From NCBI GenBank assembly GCA_905182455.1, contig CAJJBJ010000008.1, positions 1-64,000 on the forward strand: a stretch of 64,000 nucleotides of DNA. Reading direction: 5' to 3'. Below, one piece after another: positions 57,757 to 64,000 of this stretch; positions within the stretch are counted from its first letter, which is position 1; each line of letters opens with the position of its first letter. The notes under the pieces are model-generated. The model was not told the origin of the DNA, did not search any database, and saw nothing but the letters and a program-made list of their open reading frames with translations. The DNA is from an uncultured Planktomarina sp. (GTDB taxonomy: Bacteria; Pseudomonadota; Alphaproteobacteria; Rhodobacterales; Rhodobacteraceae). The position numbers and the translations under genes were made by a program.

Positions 57757-59226
57757 ATGCTTTGGTCCCTGATCAAAATCTTAAGTTTTGTGGCTGCGGT
57801 GACAGCAGTCACCTTTGGAGCTGGGATGCTCATGGAGGCTCAAGGCGGCGTCACCATCCAATATGCTGGGGTTGAGCTGTCCTTTGGGCCATTTCAGGCG
57901 GTCATAACGGTGTTGGTATTGATCGTGGGGCTGTGGGTGTTGTTGAAGTTCATCGGGCTGTTGATCGCAGTGTTGCGCTTTATCAATGGCGACGAAACGG
58001 CCCTGTCTCGGTATTTTGATCGCAACCGAGAAAGTCGGGGATTTGAGGCCCTATCTGATGGGCTGATGGCCTTGGCGAGTGGGGATGGCCGCGAAGCGAT
58101 GGCAAAGGCTAAGAAGGCAGATCGTTTGCTCAATCGGCCCGATTTGACCAATTTGGTTGTGGCACAGGCAGCTGTTGCCAATGGGGATGCTGCCACCGCT
58201 AAAGCCACTTTTAAAAAGCTGTTGCAAGATCCAAAGACGCGCTTTGTGGGCATTTACGGACTGTTGCAACAGAATCTACAGGCTGGTGAAACGGATATCG
58301 CTTTGAAATTGGCCGAGCACGCCTTTGCTTTGAAGCCCAAACATTTAGAAACCCAAGATGCCTTGCTAAAGTTACAGGCCAGCCAAGAGGATTGGCAGGG
58401 TGTTCGCACAACGTTGAACGCCAAGTTAAAACATGGCGCCTTGCCACGGGACGTATACAAGCGCCGCGATGGGGTTTTTGCCCTATCACAAGCGCAGGAA
58501 CTTCGTGGGGAGGGCAAACTTGAGGCGGCGCATAAGCTTGCGGTGGAGGCAAATCGCTTGTCACCTACGCTTGTTCCCGCCACTCTTTTGGTGGCGCGGG
58601 GCCATCTCGAGCAAGAGAAGCCAAAGCTCGCTGCAAAAGCCTTGCTGGCTGCATGGTTGCTGGACCCACACCCAGAGTTGGCGGCTGGGTTCGCGGCTAT
58701 TGCGCCCGAGGAATCCGCTGAGGATCGGTTGAAGCGATTTTCCGTTCTCACGAAATCTGCGCCTGCGCATCCTGAAACCAAAATGCTATTGGCTGAGCTG
58801 AATATTGCGACCGGCGATTACCAAGTCGCGCGTTCAGCGCTTGGAAATCTTGCGACCTCTGACCCTACAATGCGGTCCCTTACAATCTTGGCGGCCATAG
58901 AACGTGGTGACGGGGCCGATGATCAATCTGTGCGTCAATTGTTGACGCAGGCCATTTCTGCACAGCGCGATCCGCAGTGGATCTGTGATAACTGTGGCGA
59001 TGTTCATCAAGATTGGGAGCCAGTGTGCCTGAACTGTAACGCGATTGACAGCATCGGCTGGAAACGCCCACCTCAGTCTGAGGCCGTAAGCCCACAGATG
59101 TTACCGCTTATCGTGGGGCATATGTCCCCGGTTGAGCAGGATGCAGCTTTTGTGTCGCCCACGGCTAAAATAGAGGTGTTGGATGATCTTGGTGGCGGCG
59201 ACGCCACGAAGGAGCCTAAAGAATAA
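57757..59226 (+). CDS. hemY: HemY-family membrane TPR protein with C-terminal zinc ribbon
   Basis: A 489-residue protein: two N-terminal membrane segments (HemY_N), a run of TPR-like helices, and near the C-terminus a four-Cys ribbon CDNC...CLNC (about residues 411-430) within WICDNCGDVHQDWEP. It has no oxidase motif; the name comes from its link to heme genes. The ribbon recalls the rubredoxin-like domain of LapB. Start is the ATG at 57757 with GAGG 8 bases upstream. Overlaps the convergent ArsR gene by 11 bases. Confidence 0.87.
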   Translation: MLWSLIKILSFVAAVTAVTFGAGMLMEAQGGVTIQYAGVELSFGPFQAVITVLVLIVGLWVLLKFIGLLIAVLRFINGDETALSRYFDRNRESRGFEALSDGLMALASGDGREAMAKAKKADRLLNRPDLTNLVVAQAAVANGDAATAKATFKKLLQDPKTRFVGIYGLLQQNLQAGETDIALKLAEHAFALKPKHLETQDALLKLQASQEDWQGVRTTLNAKLKHGALPRDVYKRRDGVFALSQAQELRGEGKLEAAHKLAVEANRLSPTLVPATLLVARGHLEQEKPKLAAKALLAAWLLDPHPELAAGFAAIAPEESAEDRLKRFSVLTKSAPAHPETKMLLAELNIATGDYQVARSALGNLATSDPTMRSLTILAAIERGDGADDQSVRQLLTQAISAQRDPQWICDNCGDVHQDWEPVCLNCNAIDSIGWKRPPQSEAVSPQMLPLIVGHMSPVEQDAAFVSPTAKIEVLDDLGGGDATKEPKE

Positions 59227-59545
59227 GGTCGTTGCAGTAGAGCCGGTGCAGCACTTCCAAAACGCAAGCGACACGTTCACCCTTGAGCGCATAAAAGATT
59301 GTTTGCTTGTCGCGGCGCGTCATGACCAAATTTGAATCGCGCAGCTTCTTGAGGTGATGCGACATGGCGGGTTGTGAAAGGCCAGCATCGGTGGCCAGTT
59401 TTTGAACGCTTTTTTCACCGCCCAGCATCATGCACAAAATGCGTAAGCGGGCCGGGTGGGATAGCATTTCCATAAGCTTTGCGGCTTCAAAAATTTGTTC
59501 GTCAAGCTGTTCGAAGTTTAGGTTTTTGATGTCTTTTGGGCCCAT
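59216..59545 (-). CDS. sqrR: ArsR-family persulfide-responsive repressor (SqrR/BigR-like)
   Basis: A 109-residue winged-helix repressor: FEAAKLMEMLSHPARLRILC, LATDAGLSQPAMSHHLKKL and a beta wing. Two Cys, one in LRILCMML and one in LHRLYCNDL, sit where the SqrR/BigR group forms a tetrasulfide link in response to reactive sulfur. The nearby sulfur cassette at 60716 onward is a natural target, although the transaldolase gene lies between. The operator was not identified with confidence. Confidence 0.85.
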   Translation of the reverse strand: MGPKDIKNLNFEQLDEQIFEAAKLMEMLSHPARLRILCMMLGGEKSVQKLATDAGLSQPAMSHHLKKLRDSNLVMTRRDKQTIFYALKGERVACVLEVLHRLYCNDLIL

Positions 59546-59621
59546 GGAGACTAGTCGTATTCAAAACTAGAGATTTGTACAAGAATTTTTAATACCGCTA
59601 TCACGATATTGGGCGCGTATA

Positions 59622-60281
59622 TTATGTCAGGGCCGCAATCGTGTTTTCGAATTCTTGCCATGCGGAAGTCGAGCTGTCTTCTATGATAAGTTCTCGCACA
59701 ACATTTGGTGAAAATGTTGCGCAATCAGTGCCTTGAAGCCCTATTTCAACCAGATGCGCTGCGGATCGAATTGAGGCGGCCAATACTGAACATGGTCCGG
59801 ACTGCGTCAGTTTGTTCATCGTGGCGAGCTGTTCGAGGTCATTTAAGCCTTGATCGCGCATGCGCCCTAGGTAGGGCGCTAGGTAATCGGCGCCCAATGC
59901 ATGGGCGATAAGAGCTTGCTTTGAATCGTAACAGGCCGTGAGTAGTGTTTTGCCGCCAAGTGCTTTGATGGCGGGAAAAATGCGCAAGGCCGGTTCGACC
60001 AGCGGGACCTTGATCACTGCATCAATTCCAACATTATGACTAATCTCGTAAATCCTTTTGGCCCAATCAGCATAGCTGTTCGGATCGCCATAAACTTGAA
60101 CATGAAGTTCTTTGGCTCCAAGGTCACAGGCGCGCGCATACATGGCGTGCCAATCAATCTCAGCGTAATTCAACCCTGCCCTTTGGGCCAATAGGGGGTT
60201 GGTGGTAATACCCTCAAAAAGGCCCAAAGGCAAAAGCTTATCCCACTCAGATGTATTTGCAGTGTCGAGATAGAGCTTCAT
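59622..60281 (-). CDS. fsa: Transaldolase-like / fructose-6-phosphate aldolase
   Basis: A 219-residue short transaldolase of the FSA/MipB group: MKLYLDTANTSEWDKL, FEGITTNPLLAQRAG, the Schiff-base Lys in DAVIKVPLVEP, ADYLAPYLGRMRDQG and VLAASIRSAAHLVEIGLQG. Start at 60281 with AAAGG before it. Whether it acts as transaldolase or as fructose-6-phosphate aldolase cannot be told from sequence. It interrupts the regulator and sulfur genes on the opposite strand from the latter. Confidence 0.87.
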   Translation of the reverse strand: MKLYLDTANTSEWDKLLPLGLFEGITTNPLLAQRAGLNYAEIDWHAMYARACDLGAKELHVQVYGDPNSYADWAKRIYEISHNVGIDAVIKVPLVEPALRIFPAIKALGGKTLLTACYDSKQALIAHALGADYLAPYLGRMRDQGLNDLEQLATMNKLTQSGPCSVLAASIRSAAHLVEIGLQGTDCATFSPNVVRELIIEDSSTSAWQEFENTIAALT

Positions 60282-60715
60282 GTTGTGCCTTTGCTGCACC
60301 AAAAATTTGGTGCGTGTTAAGTTTGAGGCCAACATCGGTCAGCTGATGACGGCCAGCGCACCAACGACCATGCGGGGTGCTGCTACAAAATGCTTTAAAA
60401 TTTGTATGACCGCAACGGTGAAGAAGACCCTGCCAAAGCCAAACTCGTTGTAGATTGGCAAATTATGTGACCCCAAGCACAAGATACAGAAAGGGGGATG
60501 GCCAATTGTCAGATATCATGGCCGCATGTCTTCAAATATCAGCAGGCAACAACGGGCTTTGGTTTCGTGAAGTTGCCAAACCAAGCGGTAGGAAGGCCTG
60601 TAAACGTCAGGATTTCAACTCAACCACCGGGAACAAAACTTTACTATTGTATATTATAAATTCTTTATATATAAAATTTGGAATATGATATATTTATCCT
60701 TTGATGGAGCCGTAA
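60282..60715. other. Intergenic region before the sulfur cassette
   Basis: 434 bases. A short gene-like stretch at 60399-60470 on the plus strand reads NLYDRNGEEDPAKAKLVVDW then QIM and a stop, probably the tail of a lost gene. The last 75 bases (60640-60715) are extremely AT-rich with TATAAA- and TATATA-type elements and should hold the promoter, and perhaps the repressor site, of the sulfur operon. No confident operator was picked out. Confidence 0.45.
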
Positions 60716-61150
60716 ATGGAAACTGAATTCACACCAATTCTATCACTTCTGGGCGGAGGTCTTATTGGCGCATCCGCTGTATTGTTGATGGCAACCCATG
60801 GGCGAATCGCCGGGATTAGCGGCATCATATCTCGCATATTACCACCAAGAAGTGCTGGACAAAGCCTGTCGCAGGGTCTTGTATTCGTGATCGGTCTTTT
60901 GCTTTCGGCACCCATTTGGGTTTTGGTTTATGGCCAATCTCCCGTGCAGACCGTTTCTGACAACCTCCCACTTTTGGGGGCAGCAGGTATTCTCGTTGGG
61001 TTTGGCTCTGTTCTTGGCAATGGATGCACCAGTGGCCACGGGGTTTGCGGTATATCAAGACTGTCGGGTCGCTCCATCGTGGCCACCGTCACCTTTATGA
61101 GCTCAGCATTCATTGCAGTCCTGCTGCTTCGCCACGTAATTGGAGCATAA
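60716..61150 (+). CDS. YeeE/YedE-family sulfur-transport membrane protein 1 (PmpA-like)
   Basis: A 144-residue membrane protein with four hydrophobic segments. The YeeE hallmark GNGCTSGHGVCGISRLSGRS holds a conserved Cys near the membrane (about residues 101-120), as in thiosulfate-uptake YeeE proteins. It forms a pair with the next gene, an arrangement often controlled by BigR/SqrR-type repressors. Likely imports a reactive sulfur species. Confidence 0.87.
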   Translation: METEFTPILSLLGGGLIGASAVLLMATHGRIAGISGIISRILPPRSAGQSLSQGLVFVIGLLLSAPIWVLVYGQSPVQTVSDNLPLLGAAGILVGFGSVLGNGCTSGHGVCGISRLSGRSIVATVTFMSSAFIAVLLLRHVIGA

Positions 61151-61154
61151 GATT

Positions 61155-61610
61155 ATGAAAAACCTCGTAACCCTAATTGCGGGCCTAATGTTTGGCACCG
61201 GACTCATTCTGTCTGGCATGGCCAACCCTGCCAAAGTGCAAAACTTCCTCGATTTGTTTGGCACGTGGGACCCGAGCCTTGCCTTCGTTATGGGGGGGGC
61301 CATTGCTGTCACAATGCCCGGCTTTTGGCTGGTCACACGACGTGCAAAACCGTTCTTTAACGACGTGTTTCACCTGCCAACACGCACAGATTTTGATAAG
61401 CGCCTTGTTTCAGGCGCGGCCATATTTGGCTTGGGCTGGGGGCTGGGTGGGTTTTGTCCGGGTCCGGCCGTCACTGCAGTGCCATTGGCCGCCCAAGGAA
61501 CCATTGTTTTTGTTGTCACGATGTTGATTGGGATGGTGGCTGCAAAATACTTCGTCCTATGGCGGGATCGCCGGGCTTGGGATTTGGCAGGAAAAACGTC
61601 ACAATTGTAA
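61155..61610 (+). CDS. YeeE/YedE-family sulfur-transport membrane protein 2 (PmpB-like)
   Basis: A 151-residue partner of the preceding protein: LIAGLMFGTGLILSGMANPA at the N-terminus and GLGWGLGGFCPGPAV with its conserved Cys. Start at the ATG 61155, four bases after the preceding stop. The two half-size proteins together resemble one full-length YeeE. Confidence 0.87.
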   Translation: MKNLVTLIAGLMFGTGLILSGMANPAKVQNFLDLFGTWDPSLAFVMGGAIAVTMPGFWLVTRRAKPFFNDVFHLPTRTDFDKRLVSGAAIFGLGWGLGGFCPGPAVTAVPLAAQGTIVFVVTMLIGMVAAKYFVLWRDRRAWDLAGKTSQL

Positions 61611-61619
61611 GGGTCCAGT

Positions 61620-62504
61620 ATGTCAGTCTCAGCTTTGAATATCTCACCACAGCCTGAAGTGATCGCATCCTTTGATGCGCCAACAAACACGATCAGCTAT
61701 ATTGTGAAAGATCCAAATAGCAACGCCTGTGCAGTCATCGATTCTGTTATGAACATGGACTATGCGGCAGGGCGGATCACCTTTGAGAGCGCCGACAGCA
61801 TCATTCAGACAATTACAGACCGTGGTCTCGACTTGCAGTGGATCATCGAAACTCATGTGCACGCCGATCACCTATCAGCCGCCCCCTATCTCCAAGATAA
61901 ATTGGGTGGCCAAATTGGGATCAGCAGTAAGATCATCGATGTGCAAAATACCTTTGGGAAAATATTCAACGAAGGTACTGAATTTCAGCGAGACGGGTCG
62001 CAATTTGACGCGTTGTTTGAAGATGGTGACAGCTACCAGGTTGGCACATTGCATGCCAATGTGATTGCAACTCCCGGCCACACCCCGGCCTGCATGGTTC
62101 ATGTCATGGGGGATGTGGCCTTCGTTGGCGACACTTTGTTTATGCCCGACGGTGGTTCTGCTCGCGCTGATTTCCCGGGTGGAGATGCTGGAATTTTGTT
62201 TGATTCGATTCAAAAAGTTTTGAGTCTGCCGGATGAAACGAGGCTTTTCATGTGCCATGATTACGGACCCAATGGTCGTGACATTCAGTGGGAAACCACC
62301 GTGGTGGATGAGCGTGAAAACAATATACACGTTGGCATGGGCGCTACCCGCGAGAGCTTTGTAAAGCTGCGCACCGAACGGGATGCAACCCTTGCAATGC
62401 CAAAACTGATTATTCCTGCACTGCAGATCAATATGCGTGCTGGAGAAGTGCCTACAGACTCCAAAGGCCACCCTAGCATTAAAGTACCAATAAACGCTCT
62501 TTAG
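61620..62504 (+). CDS. MBL-fold persulfide dioxygenase-like hydrolase
   Basis: A 294-residue metallo-beta-lactamase-fold protein of the ETHE1/Blh type: ETHVHADHLSAAPYL (metal-binding HxHxDH), TPGHTPACMVHV, FVGDTLFMPDGGSARADFPG and MCHDYGPNGRD. Enzymes of this group oxidise glutathione persulfide to sulfite, and in this operon type they are linked to sulfide detoxification. Lies between the transporter pair and the DUF442 gene. Confidence 0.9.
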   Translation: MSVSALNISPQPEVIASFDAPTNTISYIVKDPNSNACAVIDSVMNMDYAAGRITFESADSIIQTITDRGLDLQWIIETHVHADHLSAAPYLQDKLGGQIGISSKIIDVQNTFGKIFNEGTEFQRDGSQFDALFEDGDSYQVGTLHANVIATPGHTPACMVHVMGDVAFVGDTLFMPDGGSARADFPGGDAGILFDSIQKVLSLPDETRLFMCHDYGPNGRDIQWETTVVDERENNIHVGMGATRESFVKLRTERDATLAMPKLIIPALQINMRAGEVPTDSKGHPSIKVPINAL

Positions 62505-62566
62505 GGCGTCATAACTTCGACAAAAACAAAAGTGTTGGGCCCGCAATGCCTACTAAAGGATATGCT

Positions 62567-62986
62567 ATGTCTATGATCAAGCTTGCCGACAACTTTTACG
62601 TTGGGCCGCAAATTGAAATTGATGATCTCGAAGATTTTCAGACGGCTGGGATCAAAACAGTGATTTGTTTCCGACCGGATGGTGAAGGGCAAGATCAAAC
62701 CAAATTCGCGCATGTCGCAGAAGAAGCAAAAGAATTGAAAGTTAATGCGCATTACCTGCCAATCATTCTCGGTCAAATTTCTGACGAACAGGTGGTTGAA
62801 TTTGGCAACATTTTACAAGATAACCCGGTTCCAATCTTTGCCTATTGCCGCAGTGGTGCACGTGCAACAATGCTTTGGGCTTTGAACCAAGCGCAGGCCG
62901 GCCGGCCTGTTGACGAAATATTGGGTGCAGCCAAAATAGCAGGCTATGATCTGACGGCCATGGCGCCACGCCTGTCTCAGAAATAA
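62567..62986 (+). CDS. DUF442 / TIGR01244-family sulfur-transfer phosphatase-like protein
   Basis: A 139-residue protein of the DUF442 fold: KLADNFYVGPQIEIDDLEDF at the N-terminus and the phosphatase-like loop AYCRSGARATMLWAL with a catalytic Cys and Arg. In sulfide-oxidation operons this domain is often joined to, or beside, persulfide dioxygenase. Start at 62567 with AAAGGA six bases upstream rather than the earlier ATG at 62546. Confidence 0.85.
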   Translation: MSMIKLADNFYVGPQIEIDDLEDFQTAGIKTVICFRPDGEGQDQTKFAHVAEEAKELKVNAHYLPIILGQISDEQVVEFGNILQDNPVPIFAYCRSGARATMLWALNQAQAGRPVDEILGAAKIAGYDLTAMAPRLSQK

Positions 62987-63014
62987 ACCCAAGACCATCC
63001 CGAAAGATCATACC

Positions 63015-64000
63015 ATGAAAAACCTCCCCAACTTATCGCGATACTTGCCAATTTTGAGTTGGGGGAAAACCTATAACCAGCTGTCGCTGACCAATGACTT
63101 GGTCGCCGCGGTCATTGTTACGATCATGCTGATTCCACAATCACTGGCCTATGCGATGTTAGCGGGCTTGCCCCCTCAGATGGGGCTTTATGCCTCCATC
63201 CTTCCGATCACACTTTACGCAATTTTTGGCACTAGCCGTGCCTTGGCTGTGGGGCCTGTGGCTGTTGTGTCACTGCTGACAGCCGCCTCTATTTCTCGAA
63301 TTGCGGCACCCGGCAGTGAAGAATATATCTTTGCCGCAATCACCTTGGCGTTTCTGTCTGGCGTATTTTTGCTGGCCATGGGTATATTTCGACTTGGGTT
63401 TATGGCCAATTTTCTATCCCATCCTGTCATTGCTGGGTTTATCACCGCATCGGGCATTATCATTGCCGCGAGCCAGCTGAAAAACATCTTCGGCATCGAG
63501 GCGCATGGTCATAATTTGGTGCAGATACTGAGCTCGATGTCGGGGTACTTGGGTGAAATCAATTGGATTACCGCCACCATTGGGATCCTGACCGCTGCCT
63601 TTTTGTTTTGGGTGCGCAAGGGATTGTTGCCGCTCTTGCGTGGTCTTGGCCTTCCCAAACGAACAGCGGAGATTATCGCCAAAACTGGACCAGTGGCTGC
63701 GATTGTGGCGACAACACTTTTGGTTTGGGCGTTTGACCTAAAAAGCGCTGGGGTCAAGATTGTGGGTGCGGTGCCTCAGGGCCTACCGCCCCTGACAGTA
63801 CCGGGATTTTCGCTTGAGCTCTGGACTAGCCTTTTGAGTTCTGCTGTTTTGATCTCAGTGATTGGCTTTGTGGAATCAATTTCAGTGGCGCAAACGTTGG
63901 CGGCTAAAAAGCGGCAGCGCATTGATCCCGATCAAGAGCTGATCGGTCTAGGCGCCGCAAACATCGGCGCGGCCTTCACCTCTGGCTTTCCGGTCACCGG
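63015..64000 (+). CDS. SulP-family anion/sulfate permease, N-terminal part (cut by window edge)
   Basis: The first 328 codons of a SulP transporter, open to the right edge. NDLVAAVIVTIMLIPQSLAY is the family signature, followed by MLAGLPPQMGLYASILP and GTSRALAVGPVAVVSLLTAA, then VIGFVESISVAQTLAAKKRQ and the GLGAANIGAAFTSGFPVTG start of the next conserved block. At the end of the sulfur cassette it would carry sulfate or sulfite across the inner membrane. The C-terminal STAS domain lies outside the window. Confidence 0.92.
   Translation, partial: MKNLPNLSRYLPILSWGKTYNQLSLTNDLVAAVIVTIMLIPQSLAYAMLAGLPPQMGLYASILPITLYAIFGTSRALAVGPVAVVSLLTAASISRIAAPGSEEYIFAAITLAFLSGVFLLAMGIFRLGFMANFLSHPVIAGFITASGIIIAASQLKNIFGIEAHGHNLVQILSSMSGYLGEINWITATIGILTAAFLFWVRKGLLPLLRGLGLPKRTAEIIAKTGPVAAIVATTLLVWAFDLKSAGVKIVGAVPQGLPPLTVPGFSLELWTSLLSSAVLISVIGFVESISVAQTLAAKKRQRIDPDQELIGLGAANIGAAFTSGFPVT

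Noticed and set aside
60455-60688. 77-codon open frame before the sulfur cassette
   Set aside because: No ribosome-binding site, unusual composition, and its end runs into the AT-rich promoter stretch; no recognisable domain.
60640-60715. Spaced ATTC...GAAT half-sites as a repressor operator
   Set aside because: The spacing (17 bases) does not fit the short-spaced sites I know for SqrR/BigR, and the region is so AT-rich that such matches are expected by chance.
1-64000. CRISPR arrays, tRNA or rRNA genes, prophage or toxin-antitoxin modules
   Set aside because: No regularly spaced repeats, no cloverleaf-like or rRNA-like sequence and no phage or toxin-antitoxin genes were recognised by eye on either strand.

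Overview
The window is a single chromosomal segment of an alphaproteobacterium, most likely a Roseobacter-group Rhodobacterales of moderate GC. The evidence is the gene neighbourhood: hemJ-rho-mnmE-mnmG-rsmG-parA-parB on one side of an origin and maf-aroE-coaE-dnaQ/secB on the other, plus timA-mltA-smr, hslVU, addAB, the RegB/SenC/RegA redox system, the amgK-murU pair and the mitofilin/HemY pair. No rRNA, tRNA, CRISPR array or prophage was found.

Layout. 1-11.3 kb is a sugar uptake and catabolism locus. It holds a family-1 ABC importer (the ATPase is cut by the left edge), an FGGY kinase, an M42 hydrolase, a BtpA-family protein, an aldo/keto reductase, a lactonase-type amidohydrolase, a PfkB kinase and a TIM-barrel sugar isomerase. 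11.3-13.5 kb is an accessory patch with a membrane fatty-acid desaturase and a dead IS6-family insertion sequence. 13.5-29.6 kb is core genome: malic enzyme, mutS, hrcA-grpE, rph-rdgB-hemW, parAB, rsmG, mnmG, mnmE, rho. About 30.17-30.56 kb is AT-rich with DnaA boxes and is the probable chromosomal origin; genes on each side are transcribed away from it, and two perfect parS sites lie 3-5 kb to its left. 30.5-48.1 kb is again core genome: a maf-aroE fusion, coaE, dnaQ, secB, fxsA, the timA operon, an MFS transporter, hslUV, trxA, addAB, murU, amgK. 48.4-56.6 kb carries regB/senC/regA, ahcY, gpsA and hemD. 56.6-64 kb carries mitofilin, hemY, a persulfide-type ArsR repressor, a transaldolase-like enzyme and a sulfur cassette (two YeeE/YedE proteins, MBL hydrolase, DUF442 protein, SulP permease running off the right edge).

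The most striking feature is the number of broken genes. Five otherwise intact genes (amidohydrolase, mnmG, aroE, dnaQ, addB) each carry one single-base indel, after which the family-typical C-terminus continues in another frame. Three others (mltA, a DUF1761 membrane protein, an EVE-domain protein) carry several lesions, including in-frame stops and internal deletions, and look like true pseudogenes. Either the lineage is losing genes, or indel-type sequencing errors are superimposed on a few real pseudogenes; read-level data would separate these. No clearly new defence or mobile system was seen. The best candidate for uncharacterised biology is the sugar locus, whose BtpA + M42 pair resembles the E. 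coli sgc operon but is combined with an ABC importer and an oxidative branch.
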